Notes: a model not told the origin generated them from the sequence alone. DNA of 64,000 nt from Fusibacter bizertensis (GCF_029914245.1 NZ_JARYZI010000015.1:1-64000), one strand, 5' to 3'; counted from the first letter of the stretch, positions 51,642-60,178 are shown. Made by a program: numbers and translations.

Positions 51642-52868
51642 GTGAAAAAGGAATTTATAACCGTATTTGAAAAAGAAACAACACTTAAAATTCAAAGCGC
51701 TAAAATAGATGCAATTCGTACAAAAGACATCGTCAAAAAAGGTGTAAGGGTTTTTGAGGATGGCAAGATCGGCATATCAGGCGCAATTGGTGAAGTGGAC
51801 GACCAAGTTTTAGTTGAACGCGCTACCGAGAATCTTGTAACTGATATAGAGTATCCATTTGATTTGCAAAGGGGACCTGTAGATCATAGAAATTACAATC
51901 AAACGCCTCTTACAACTGAGGCGTTGCTGTCACATACTGAAAATATCCTTAAAGAACTTAGAGAAAATTATAGTGAGTTTGATTTTTCGGAGACAGTTTC
52001 CATCAAACAGATGGGGACGCATATGTATAACTCAGAAGGCTTAGATGTTAAATATGAAGATGCTACTTTTGAACTTGGTTTAATACTCAAAGAAAAAGGC
52101 GGTCCCAATCTCTTTGATGGTTTTTTAGCATATTATGGTAGAACATTTGATGAGTCTAAGTTCTGGAATCAAAACAAAGAGATTCTAAATGCTTATAGAA
52201 ATAAAGTTGAGTTACCAGTCGAAGAGAAGTTGCCTGTATTTTTCATAGGATTTGATACGTTGACAGGCTTGTTAACAAGATCACTAAACGGTGAGCTATA
52301 TGCAACGGGATCATCACTTTTTAATGGAAAAATCGGAGAAAAACTATTTAACGAGAAAGTTAATATTTACCAATGGGGAAATCCAAAGCAAAAATTTAGC
52401 CCTTTCTTTGATCGAGAAGGTTGTATACTTCCAGAAGAAAAATTAGCACTTGTTGAAAATGGAAAGCTTGTCAATGTGTTTACCGATAAAAAAGTAGCGA
52501 AAATGTACAATTTGCCTCACACATCAGCAGCATCAGGAGAATACGATGGTATGCCAGCACTATCAGGAACTGCTTTGAGGCTAGATATTGACAGTGAAGA
52601 TATCGTCAAAACACTTGACGGTAAAAAGGCGATTTTAGTTGTGATTTCGTCTGGTGGTGATTTTACACCGGATGGTGATTTTGCTGCACCCGTTCAAGTG
52701 AGTTTCCTTTTTGATGGAAAAAAAATACTTGGAAAACTGCCAGAATTCAATATTCAATCCAATCTATATAAAATGCTTGGAGACGATTATATCGGAACAT
52801 TTGAAAATCCCCTTTATTATGGTGAAGAATCTACTATGGAAGGGTATTATATGGCGATTAGCAAATAA
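51642..52868 (+). CDS. TldE/PmbA-type partner of TldD
   Basis: A 408-residue protein of the TldD/PmbA superfamily without the zinc motif, as expected for the TldE subunit. It has the HTSAASGEYDGMPALSGTALRLD region and the ISSGGDFTPDGDFAAPVQVSFLFDGKKI C-terminal part. The start is GTG 51642, seven bases after GGAGGTG. With the preceding gene it should form a heterodimeric protease. No peptide precursor gene is visible beside the pair. Confidence 0.9.
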   Translation: MKKEFITVFEKETTLKIQSAKIDAIRTKDIVKKGVRVFEDGKIGISGAIGEVDDQVLVERATENLVTDIEYPFDLQRGPVDHRNYNQTPLTTEALLSHTENILKELRENYSEFDFSETVSIKQMGTHMYNSEGLDVKYEDATFELGLILKEKGGPNLFDGFLAYYGRTFDESKFWNQNKEILNAYRNKVELPVEEKLPVFFIGFDTLTGLLTRSLNGELYATGSSLFNGKIGEKLFNEKVNIYQWGNPKQKFSPFFDREGCILPEEKLALVENGKLVNVFTDKKVAKMYNLPHTSAASGEYDGMPALSGTALRLDIDSEDIVKTLDGKKAILVVISSGGDFTPDGDFAAPVQVSFLFDGKKILGKLPEFNIQSNLYKMLGDDYIGTFENPLYYGEESTMEGYYMAISK

Positions 52869-52896
52869 GACTAACAATTAATTAAAGATAAATATA

Positions 52897-52958
52897 AAAA
52901 ACGATTACTGATGTTGAATTCTTAGACTTAAGAATCCAATCAGTAATCGTTTTATTTT
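52897..52958. terminator. Bidirectional terminator
   Basis: AAAAACGATTACTGAT pairs with ATCAGTAATCGTTTT; the loop contains a second stem (GAATTCTTA with TAAGAATCC). It lies between the convergent tldE and MATE genes. Confidence 0.85.
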
Positions 52959-52980
52959 AGTTTATGTTTGCTACATAATT

Positions 52981-54321
52981 TTAAACTTGTGGTTCATCGA
53001 GATGACGCATTTCATTGAATAAGAAGATTCCTGTAACTAAAGAAGCTGAAAAGTCAGCAACAGGTCCAGCGTACCAAACGCCATCTAAACTATATATTTG
53101 AGGTAATATGATCAGCAATGGAATTAACACAATTACTTGACGAAGTAAGCTTAAAAAGATAGCTTTAGGTGCTTTTCCAACGGCTTGAAAATAGTTTGCA
53201 CTGATAATTTGAAATCCGATTACTGGTAGCATCACTAAGAAAATTCTCATGCCCTTAGTAGCAACAGCAATTAGTTCCGGGTCACTATTGAAGATTTTGA
53301 TCAATGGAACCGTTAAAAATTGTGTCATCAGAAATCCAGTAGTAGAGAAACATGTACCGGCTATGATGGCAAGTTTTAGCGCTTTCTTAACACGATCAAA
53401 TTGTTTTGCGCCATAATTATACCCGACAATAGGCTGTGTACCTTGGTTGAGGCCGAAAATAGGCATCAAGAAGAATATCGCAATTGCATTGATTACAGTC
53501 ATTGCACCGATAGCGATATCGCCTCCATTGGCTTTTAAAGCATTGTTAGAGACAACTGTTACGATACTTGCTGCCACTTGCATAAAGAAAGGTGACATAC
53601 CGATAGATAAAATACTGATAATAATATTTTTATCTAATTTAAAATTCTTACGATGAAGTTTTAAGTTACTCTTTCCATATCTAAAGTGGTAAAGCACAAG
53701 ACATGTTGTCACAAACTGAGAGATGATAGTTGCAATCGCAGCCCCTCTTATACCAAGATGAAAAGCAAATATAAACACTGGATCAAGTACGATATTTGTG
53801 ATTGCACCAATTAACATAGTATACATTGCATTCTTAGGGCTACCTTCAGAACGCATAACGCCTGTTAGACCAAAACCGAGTCCTTGGAAAATAGCACCTA
53901 TGAGGATGACTGTTAGGTATTCGTCGGCAAAACCAATAGTGGCTTCACTTGCACCAAAGAGGTAAAGAAGTGGTGTTTTAAACGTAAGCCCTAAAATCAT
54001 AGCACCTGCCATGATCAAGATAAGAAGCACAACTGCATTGCCTAAAATATGTTCAGCATCATCTTTTCGATTCTGACCAAGGCGTATAGAGATTCTTGAA
54101 CCAGATCCAATTCCAACTAGCATAGAAAGTCCCATTAACAAAGTCATAATTGGAAGTGAAAGGCCAATACCAGTCATGGCTAAAGGGCCCAACCAGCCAA
54201 TGTACATTCTATCGACTACATTGTAAAGTGCATTGACCAACATACCAACAATTGCTGGTAAAGAAAACTTGAAAAGCAATTTTCCTATTTTTTCTGTTCT
54301 TAATAATTCATTGTTTGACAT
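52981..54321 (-). CDS. MATE family efflux transporter
   Basis: The 446-residue carrier has 12 spans in two related halves, with the MATE N-terminal LPAIVGMLVNALYNVVDRMYIGWLG and LSMLVGIGSGSRISIRLGQ, and the mid-protein GLNQGTQPIVGYNYGA. Such pumps export drugs or metabolites in exchange for Na+ or H+. ATG follows AAGGGTGAAATT. It is 24 bases downstream of the MarR gene, which very likely controls it through the two operators at 54884-54932. Confidence 0.93.
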   Translation of the reverse strand: MSNNELLRTEKIGKLLFKFSLPAIVGMLVNALYNVVDRMYIGWLGPLAMTGIGLSLPIMTLLMGLSMLVGIGSGSRISIRLGQNRKDDAEHILGNAVVLLILIMAGAMILGLTFKTPLLYLFGASEATIGFADEYLTVILIGAIFQGLGFGLTGVMRSEGSPKNAMYTMLIGAITNIVLDPVFIFAFHLGIRGAAIATIISQFVTTCLVLYHFRYGKSNLKLHRKNFKLDKNIIISILSIGMSPFFMQVAASIVTVVSNNALKANGGDIAIGAMTVINAIAIFFLMPIFGLNQGTQPIVGYNYGAKQFDRVKKALKLAIIAGTCFSTTGFLMTQFLTVPLIKIFNSDPELIAVATKGMRIFLVMLPVIGFQIISANYFQAVGKAPKAIFLSLLRQVIVLIPLLIILPQIYSLDGVWYAGPVADFSASLVTGIFLFNEMRHLDEPQV

Positions 54322-54345
54322 AATTTCACCCTTATCTTTTGTAAT

Positions 54346-54840
54346 TTACTTGAGTTGACTGTTTTTATAATTTCTTGCATTTTTTAAAAGTTTTCCGAAC
54401 AATAATTCAAGCTGTACTATTTCATCATTTGAAAACCCCTCTAGCAAAGTATCATGCCATAGTAATGCTATTCCTTTTAATTCATTTTGAATAGAGAAAC
54501 CAGCTTCCGTGAGTACGATACGATTGACGCGATGATCTTGTTCATCTCTTTGACGTTTGACAATGCCTTCTTTCTCTAGTTTATGAACAGAACGCGTAAT
54601 TGTCGCTTTATCAACTTCAAGCGCTCGCGATAATTCATCCTGACTTGCACCATTATGTTTATATAGATAAAATATAAGTGATAATTGACCACCACCTATA
54701 TCAAAATCACTTGTTTGATGTGCAAAAAAAGATTGTCCCGCTCTATTTAGGATAGATATAAGTTTTCCGAGTTGTGAAAAGTCAGAGAGTGTACCATCTT
54801 TTTTCACACCAATTTCTGGGCATGTATTTTGTTGCTTCAT
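54346..54840 (-). CDS. MarR family transcriptional regulator
   Basis: A 164-residue winged-helix repressor. The DNA-recognition region is NGASQDELSRALEVDKATITRSVHKLEKEGIVKRQRDEQDHRVNRIVLTE cut across about residues 69-118, with the wing motif RDEQDHR. Helices on both sides form the dimer interface. ATG follows AAAGGAGCTATC. It is first in a two-gene operon with the MATE pump. The promoter holds two near-identical palindromes, which fits self-repression relieved by a pumped compound. Confidence 0.92.
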   Translation of the reverse strand: MKQQNTCPEIGVKKDGTLSDFSQLGKLISILNRAGQSFFAHQTSDFDIGGGQLSLIFYLYKHNGASQDELSRALEVDKATITRSVHKLEKEGIVKRQRDEQDHRVNRIVLTEAGFSIQNELKGIALLWHDTLLEGFSNDEIVQLELLFGKLLKNARNYKNSQLK

Positions 54841-54883
54841 GATAGCTCCTTTAATAATAGTAGGGATAATAATTTGCTTATAT

Positions 54884-54901
54884 TAGTTGCGTCGTCAACT
54901 A
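54884..54901 (-). promoter_or_regulatory. MarR operator 1 (palindrome over the -10 region)
   Basis: TAGTTGCGTCGTCAACTA: the 6-bp arms TAGTTG and CAACTA are perfect. It sits at the -10 hexamer and transcription start of the marR-MATE promoter. Its centre is 31 bp from that of operator 2, about three helical turns. Confidence 0.7.
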
Positions 54902-54929
54902 TAATAACTCGATTTAGTTGCAGTGTCAA
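54901..54929 (-). promoter_or_regulatory. Sigma-A-type promoter of the marR-MATE operon
   Basis: On the minus strand, a perfect TTGACA (54924-54929) and TATTAT (54901-54906) are 17 bases apart. The -35 lies inside operator 2, and the -10 touches operator 1. Confidence 0.78.
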
Positions 54930-54932
54930 CTA
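54915..54932 (-). promoter_or_regulatory. MarR operator 2 (palindrome containing the -35)
   Basis: TAGTTGCAGTGTCAACTA: the same arms as operator 1 with a different centre. It includes the -35 TTGACA of the minus-strand promoter, so a bound repressor would block polymerase. Confidence 0.7.
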
Positions 54933-55043
54933 AAATAAAAGATTAACAATGATGATTGAATTTTAACAAAGATGGGTAAAATATATATAGTATGTAAATC
55001 TTATATTATATATATAAAATAACAATGAAATGAGGCTTTCTAT

Positions 55044-55259
55044 ATGAAATTAGGAAATGTAATCCTACAGCTAAGCGGCATTGATCTTGCCAGTTTAAAA
55101 GAATCAGAAATCATTGAAAAGATTAAGGCACAGTGCGTAGAGCAAGGATACGACACTGAGCAAGTGGAAAATGTTAATGTATACATTAACATTGAAGGGA
55201 CTGCTGTAACGGCATACTACATATGTGATGCCTGTAACGGCGCCATCAAATTGAACTAA
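55044..55259 (+). CDS. Small cytosolic protein with C-terminal CxxC
   Basis: The 71-residue product has no membrane span. It reads as an alpha/beta unit (LASLKESEIIEKIKAQCVEQGYD helix region split at about 17-39, then strands VNVYINI and VTAYYIC) and ends with CDACNG, a possible metal-binding or redox pair. I do not recognise the family with certainty. The ribosome site ATGAGGCTTTCT is moderate. It is divergent from the marR operon and is followed after one base by a perfect 34-bp inverted repeat. Confidence 0.65.
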   Translation: MKLGNVILQLSGIDLASLKESEIIEKIKAQCVEQGYDTEQVENVNVYINIEGTAVTAYYICDACNGAIKLN

Positions 55260-55260
55260 G

Positions 55261-55330
55261 AAAAGGATAAAAGGTGTCAGGTCATAGTTAGCCATTTGGC
55301 TAACTATGACCTGACACCTTTTATCCTTTT
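55261..55330. repeat. Perfect 34-bp inverted repeat with 2-base loop (REP-like palindrome)
   Basis: Left arm 55261-55294 and right arm 55297-55330 are exact reverse complements, separated by TT. The core GGTGTCAGGTC / GACCTGACACC resembles palindromes scattered in some Firmicute genomes and mobilised by IS200/REP-type transposases. It starts one base after the stop of the 71-aa gene, and a T-rich right arm could also end transcription in both directions. Confidence 0.9.
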
Positions 55331-55401
55331 ATCATTTCTTAAGAGTATTTTAATAAGTTATGGCTAAAATATGAATAGAATATAAAACGAGAGGTGAAAA
55401 T

Positions 55402-56121
55402 ATGTTACAGGTGAAAGGTATTTCCAAAGTCTATAGCAACGATAAGAAAGCTGTTGATGGACTAAATTTAGACATCAAAGAAGGCGAAATATTTGGTTTC
55501 ATCGGACCCAATGGTGCGGGTAAAACAACGACGCTAAAGATGATTACTGGCATCATAGCGCCAACAGAAGGCGAAATTTTGTTAGGTGGTCACAGTATAA
55601 AAACTGATGCGGTTGAGGCTAAGAAAAACTTTACTTTCGTACCAGATCATCCGGAAATTTACGACGCAATAAAAGGCATAGACTATTTGAACTTTATGTC
55701 TGATATGTATGACGTAAACAAAGAAGACCGGAAAATGAGAATTGAAAAATATACAAAGGCATTTCAAATTGATGATGCGCTGACACAGCCGGTTAATTCC
55801 TACTCACATGGTATGCGACAAAAGTTATTAATCTGTGGTGCGCTCATACCTAACCCAAGCATCTTTATCTTAGATGAGCCACATGTTGGATTGGATCCAC
55901 ATTCAAATAAAATTCTTAAAGATTTGATGAAAGAGCATTGTGCTAATGGTGGTACCGTTCTTTTCTCGTCACATGTACTAGAAGTTGTTGAAAACTTATG
56001 CGATCGAGTTGCGATTATCCACAAGGGTAAATTGATTGCACTTGGAACACCTGAAGAAATCAAACAAGAAAGATCGATTTCACTTGAAGACATTTTCTTG
56101 GAGATGACAAAAGATGAATAA
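55402..56121 (+). CDS. ABC exporter ATP-binding protein
   Basis: A 239-residue ATPase: Walker A GPNGAGKTT (about residue 36), YSHGMRQKLLICGAL as signature region, Walker B FILDEPHVGLD and SSHVLEVVENLCDR. The domain type is that of ABC-2 exporters (drug, antibiotic, Na+ or peptide). ATG follows GAGAGGTGAAAAT. It overlaps the permease gene by eight bases, and the two form a complete exporter of unknown substrate. Confidence 0.93.
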   Translation: MLQVKGISKVYSNDKKAVDGLNLDIKEGEIFGFIGPNGAGKTTTLKMITGIIAPTEGEILLGGHSIKTDAVEAKKNFTFVPDHPEIYDAIKGIDYLNFMSDMYDVNKEDRKMRIEKYTKAFQIDDALTQPVNSYSHGMRQKLLICGALIPNPSIFILDEPHVGLDPHSNKILKDLMKEHCANGGTVLFSSHVLEVVENLCDRVAIIHKGKLIALGTPEEIKQERSISLEDIFLEMTKDE

Positions 56122-57721
56122 GTTATATGCACTTACCAAAATTCAAATAAAGGACTTCATGAGTAAGTACTCGCAACAACTTAACATGAAGAGCAAATTA
56201 TTATCTAAGCTGATAATTATATTGCCACTCCTTATATTTTTGCCGGCCTACGAAATTATTAAACAAGTTTATGTTTCATTTGCTGCAATAGGTATGCCTG
56301 AATTGACGTTGACATATGTCTATGTAGCAGCGACTATACTGATCTTCATTACAGCGATACCACTTGTAATATCACTGTTTTTCTACTCAAAAGACTTAAG
56401 TCTTATAGCAACTTTACCTGTCAAAGAAGATACCATAATCTTCTCAAAAATAGCCGCTATCTATGTTTACTTACTAGGCATGGCATTGTTGCTATTTGGT
56501 ACAAGTGTGGGCTTCTATGGATTATATGACGGGTTAAAACCTGTTGAGTTGCTTCTAGGTATACTTGGTATCGTATTAACCCCAGTTATGCCTATGATTT
56601 TTGCAACATTGGTCGTAATCCCATTTATGACTTTTATAGGTGGCAGAAAAAATAGAAACCTCATGGTGATTGTAGGTAATGTTTTGTTGATTGTGATCAT
56701 CCTAGGAATACAGGTTTTATTTACAAGGGTTCAAATGGATCCTGCTTCGCTTCAAAATTATTTTTCAAGTTCTGATGGAATTATCGCACTTGTCGGGCAT
56801 AAATTTCCACCAAGTGTCTGGCTCACAAAGATGATCACTAAATCATGGTTAGATATGCTATATTACATCTTATTAAATCTAGGGTTTATTGTTTTATTGA
56901 AGTTAACCGCGAAACATCTTTATAAAGGGGCTATGCTGAAATATAACCAGCAGACAAGCCAGGGCAACATTAACAAGAAAGGTAAAGTATCTTATAAGAG
57001 TTCATCCAAACGTGCTTTACTCATCAAGAGACATTTGGGAATCATCGTTCACAATCCAACATTCTTACTTAATACAGTGATGACGATGTTTGTCCCCATT
57101 TTATTGTTTGGAATTTATTCCTTGATGGGACTTATGACACTGGATACCTTTAAAGATCCTATGTTTAAACCTTATGCAATATACATCTTTACTGGTATAA
57201 TTTCAGCACCAGTACTCATGGGGAGTTTATCAACTACAGTGATTACACGTGAGGGAAAAACATTTTGGGAAACAAGAGTACTCCCTATTTCGATCAATGA
57301 GAACCTACTTACACGGATATTATCGACATTTATTGCGAGCTTTGGTGCGAGCTTAATTCTTGCAATCGCTACTTTCTGGATTTTTCCACTTGGTCTGATT
57401 GATATTTTATTGTCAATAGCGTTTGCACTGACTGCAACATTGTGTTTTAGTACTTTAGACCTAATTATCAATATAGCTCGCCCATTTCTAAACTGGTCTA
57501 ACCCAACTGCAGCTGTTAAGAACAACTTAAACGTGATGATTTCATTCTTGCCAAGACTTGCATTTGGACTAGTTGGATTTGTTCTTTTCAAGCTACTACC
57601 TAGTGTTGGAGGGCAATTTGTAATTGCAGTATTTAGTGTGATATTAATCATTGGATTTATAGCATCTTACGCTTTAGTATTTGGTAGATATAGAATGAAA
57701 TTTATCAATATGGATATCTAG
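56114..57721 (+). CDS. ABC exporter permease (ABC-2 type, 535 aa)
   Basis: This membrane protein has about 12 hydrophobic spans in two sets separated by a basic cytoplasmic stretch (about 285-310, with NKKGKVSYKSSSKR). The second half begins with a TTVITREGKTFWETRVLPI loop found in putative ABC exporters of Firmicutes. It is translationally coupled to the ATPase gene. The substrate cannot be inferred. A terminator follows. Confidence 0.87.
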   Translation: MNKLYALTKIQIKDFMSKYSQQLNMKSKLLSKLIIILPLLIFLPAYEIIKQVYVSFAAIGMPELTLTYVYVAATILIFITAIPLVISLFFYSKDLSLIATLPVKEDTIIFSKIAAIYVYLLGMALLLFGTSVGFYGLYDGLKPVELLLGILGIVLTPVMPMIFATLVVIPFMTFIGGRKNRNLMVIVGNVLLIVIILGIQVLFTRVQMDPASLQNYFSSSDGIIALVGHKFPPSVWLTKMITKSWLDMLYYILLNLGFIVLLKLTAKHLYKGAMLKYNQQTSQGNINKKGKVSYKSSSKRALLIKRHLGIIVHNPTFLLNTVMTMFVPILLFGIYSLMGLMTLDTFKDPMFKPYAIYIFTGIISAPVLMGSLSTTVITREGKTFWETRVLPISINENLLTRILSTFIASFGASLILAIATFWIFPLGLIDILLSIAFALTATLCFSTLDLIINIARPFLNWSNPTAAVKNNLNVMISFLPRLAFGLVGFVLFKLLPSVGGQFVIAVFSVILIIGFIASYALVFGRYRMKFINMDI

Positions 57722-57783
57722 AATCTTATATTCAGAATTTTATGTAATTTAAAAGTTTTATATTCCTTCTTTTCAAAATATAA

Positions 57784-57827
57784 AAGATTTAATGTCCTCA
57801 ATAAAGTGGATGTTAAATCTTTTTTTT
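57784..57827 (+). terminator. Rho-independent terminator after the ABC exporter operon
   Basis: AAGATTTAATGTCC pairs with GGATGTTAAATCTT (two non-Watson-Crick positions) and is followed by eight T residues. Confidence 0.8.
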
Positions 57828-57913
57828 GTTTTAAATATTAAGCCACACTTGTTCTATAAATAGAAGTCTTCAAAGTACTTCACAAAAAAACATGAAAAAC
57901 ATATTAAAATTAA

Positions 57914-57942
57914 TTTACAAATACAAAAAAATTTGATATTCT
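57914..57942 (+). promoter_or_regulatory. Sigma-A-type promoter of the Asp-Al_Ex carrier gene
   Basis: TTTACA at 57914-57919 and TATTCT at 57937-57942 with a 17-base spacer. It would start an RNA of about 165 bases before the coding start. Confidence 0.55.
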
Positions 57943-57948
57943 GTGATT

Positions 57949-58042
57949 AAGTTAACAAACTAGCCTGAGCAATATATGGTGATTCCCCATCACCAAGTCA
58001 TATTGATTATGCGGCATAGCAAATATTTGCTATGCCTTTTTT
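57949..58042 (+). promoter_or_regulatory. Structured leader with intrinsic terminator, unassigned riboswitch or attenuator candidate
   Basis: CAATAT (57970-57975) pairs with ATATTG (58000-58005) and encloses TGGTGAT/ATCACCA (57977-57995, loop TCCCC); flanking GCC/GGC can close the fold. A perfect 24-base palindrome, GGCATAGCAAAT / ATTTGCTATGCC (58013-58036), followed by six T residues is a strong terminator. The GGC that could close the upstream fold is also the base of the terminator, as in switching leaders. It matches no riboswitch class I know. Confidence 0.5.
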
Positions 58043-58114
58043 AATGTCTGCGGCGCTGAGAAACGCTTAGGGACAACTTGTAGAAAGTTAACTAAATAAA
58101 AATAGGGGGTAGTT

Positions 58115-59485
58115 ATGAGTTTTGATGTTAGAAGTTGGCTAATGAATCCGTTTATATTGATGTTCATTGCCGTAATCACAGGAATGCTGTTTGGTAAAAT
58201 CAAGTTTGGTAAGTTTAGCTTTGGTACTTCTGGTGCTTTGTTCACGGGTTTGCCACTTGGATGGTATATGATGAACTATGCAAAGGGCATTTCAGAGGAT
58301 GATAAAGTTTATAAAGCTGCATCAACACTTGTTAAAGACGGTGTTGTAAGTAGTAGTTTCTTTACATTATTTTTGGTATTATTCGTTGTTGCAGTTGGTT
58401 TATTAGCAGCAAAAGATATTAACGTAGTTCTTAAAAAATACGGTGTAAAATTTATCGTTCTTGGATTTGTAATCACATTAATGGGAGCAGCGGCAACTTA
58501 CGGAATGGCACGACTCTCAGCTGATGCAAACCCTTATGAAGTTTCTGGTGTTTACACTGGTGCATTAACAAGTTCTCCTGGACTTGCTGCTGCAATTGAA
58601 ACTGCTAAAAAACACTCTACTGCTGAAGTGGCGAAGTTCGACACAATGACAGTAGAAGAAAAAGAAAAATTCCTTAGAATTTTAGATAAGGATATCGATC
58701 CTACAACGGTTTCTTCCTTATCAGATGATCAAAAAACGCAATTTGTTAAAAAAGCAGAAGCTAGTATCGGCGTAGGTCATGCGATTGGTTACCCGTTTGG
58801 TGTATTAATCGTAATTATCGCGATGAACTTCTTCCCAAAAATCTTTAGAATCGATGTTAAAAAAGAACAAGAAATATTTGCAAGAGAGATGGCAGAAGCA
58901 AAAGCTGGTAAAACTGGAAAAGAAATTCCAGAAGTAAGTTTTGATATGATCGCATTCGTACTTGCATGTCTCTTTGGTTTTACGATAGGTCTTGTCAAAA
59001 TAGATCTTAGCTTCATTCACTTAGGAAACTTTAGCTTAGGTGCTACAGGTGGTGCACTTATTGGTTCATTAATCCTTGGTTATATTGGAAAGATTGGTTT
59101 CATCAATTTCCGTATGAATGCAAAAATTCTTGGTGTTATTAGAGAATTATCACTTGTATTTTTCCTTGGAATTGTTGGATTAAGATATGGTTTTGCAGTT
59201 GTTGATGCATTAGCAGGTCCTGGTGCTTACCTTGGACTTGTATCATTAGTTGTTGGTGTTGTGGCAATGATGGTAGGTTACCTTCTTGGTAGATATGTAT
59301 TTAAAATTAACTGGATTATGTTATCAGGTGCAATTTGTGGTGGTATGACTTCTACTCCAGGTCTTGGCGCAGCTGTTGAAGCAGCTGGTTCTGATGATCC
59401 TGCAGCAGGATATGGCGCAACTTATCCATTTGCACTTTTGGGTATGGTTATCTTCACAATCGTACTTCATTCATTACCAATGTAA
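58115..59485 (+). CDS. Asp-Al_Ex (AspT/YidE) family membrane carrier
   Basis: The 456-residue protein has about 11 or 12 spans and an internal duplication marked by YTGALTSSPGLAAAIETA (about residue 145) and ICGGMTSTPGLGAAVEAA (about 410), the repeat typical of the Asp-Al_Ex/YidE-YbjL duplication. A cytoplasmic or outer loop of about 60 charged residues (155-215) separates the halves; TrkA_C domains found in AspT are missing. AspT exchanges aspartate for alanine. Here the neighbours suggest a carboxylate linked to succinate/propionate metabolism, which is inference. ATG follows TAGGGGGTAGTT, with a structured leader upstream. Confidence 0.85.
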   Translation: MSFDVRSWLMNPFILMFIAVITGMLFGKIKFGKFSFGTSGALFTGLPLGWYMMNYAKGISEDDKVYKAASTLVKDGVVSSSFFTLFLVLFVVAVGLLAAKDINVVLKKYGVKFIVLGFVITLMGAAATYGMARLSADANPYEVSGVYTGALTSSPGLAAAIETAKKHSTAEVAKFDTMTVEEKEKFLRILDKDIDPTTVSSLSDDQKTQFVKKAEASIGVGHAIGYPFGVLIVIIAMNFFPKIFRIDVKKEQEIFAREMAEAKAGKTGKEIPEVSFDMIAFVLACLFGFTIGLVKIDLSFIHLGNFSLGATGGALIGSLILGYIGKIGFINFRMNAKILGVIRELSLVFFLGIVGLRYGFAVVDALAGPGAYLGLVSLVVGVVAMMVGYLLGRYVFKINWIMLSGAICGGMTSTPGLGAAVEAAGSDDPAAGYGATYPFALLGMVIFTIVLHSLPM

Positions 59486-59512
59486 TTAATTAAAAGATTG
59501 AAATCATAAATT

Positions 59513-59573
59513 AAAAGGTGTATATTATCTATGAATGTGTAACCAATACACTTCGTAGATAGTTACACCTTTG
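59513..59573 (+). other. Long hairpin without T-run
   Basis: AAAGGTGTA pairs with TACACCTTT and inside it ATCTATGAATGTGT pairs with ACACTTCGTAGAT. No T-run follows, so it may be a processing or stability element, or a weak terminator, between the carrier gene and the DUF3870 gene. Confidence 0.55.
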
Positions 59574-59618
59574 AGAATTTGTCAATGATCACTTAAACTA
59601 ATGGTATTAGGAGGTTCT

Positions 59619-59954
59619 ATGGAGTCGAACCATATTTTCTTAACAGGTTATGCCAAGTTGCCACAGGGCATTACTGCGAAAGAACTGTATGCCGTTATCG
59701 CTGTAGGTGTGGTAGTGGACGCCAAAACATCAGAAATTATCGATGCTGATTGCACATTAGCAACTGCACTCGCTAAACGTATTGTTAAAGATTTGCTTGT
59801 GGGTTTAAAACTCAATGAGTTAGATAAAATAGAGAAAAACTTTAAAGTACATTATTTTGGTAGTGCGCGCAAAGCAATTTTATCAGCAGTTAAAACATGT
59901 AACGAAAAATACCGTCAAATTTTAGACGGTGCAGACGAACTTATAGAAGATTAA
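59619..59954 (+). CDS. DUF3870 protein
   Basis: A 111-residue soluble protein of the DUF3870 family: FLTGYAKLPQGITAKELY, VGVVVDAKTSEIIDADCTLAT and a C-terminal VHYFGSARKAILSAVKTC. No function is known. In Clostridia such genes often lie beside acyl-CoA or carboxylate genes, which is the case here. The start is ATG 59619 after TAGGAGGTTCT; an in-frame ATG at 59601 precedes the site. It is followed by a terminator at 60134. Confidence 0.85.
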   Translation: MESNHIFLTGYAKLPQGITAKELYAVIAVGVVVDAKTSEIIDADCTLATALAKRIVKDLLVGLKLNELDKIEKNFKVHYFGSARKAILSAVKTCNEKYRQILDGADELIED

Positions 59955-60133
59955 AATAACTTGAACTAAAAACTCAAACTCAAAACATGTATCAAACTCG
60001 AAAAAAATTAGAATTTGATCTTAAATCAAATAACTTGATCTAAGCAAGCAAAATTAAATAGTATTTAGAGGGTATCATGCGATTTTACTAATAGGAATAA
60101 AATAGCCTTTTATTTCAAACGCTTAGTAATGTC
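59955..60133. other. Intergenic stretch with no gene seen
   Basis: AT-rich, with short repeats of AACTCAAA and TTGATC/GATCAA type but no open frame with a ribosome site and no convincing promoter pair. It leads into the terminator at 60134-60178; the CoA-transferase gene follows. Confidence 0.5.
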
Positions 60134-60178
60134 AAAGCCAAATAGCCAATCTTATAGATGGTTATTTGGCTTTTTTTG
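60134..60178 (+). terminator. Strong terminator between the DUF3870 and CoA-transferase genes
   Basis: CAAAGCCAAATAGCCA pairs with TGGTTATTTGGCTTTG-like sequence (AGCCAAATA with TATTTGGCT exact), followed by seven T residues. A smaller hairpin, GTCACAA/TTGTGAC (60186-60204), lies beyond it. It could be a plain end of the DUF3870 transcript or an attenuator for the CoA-transferase genes. Confidence 0.8.

Noticed and set aside
57172-57651. 159-codon minus-strand frame inside the ABC permease gene
   Set aside because: An antisense frame of a hydrophobic gene with no ribosome site and no recognisable domain; the sense gene is well supported.
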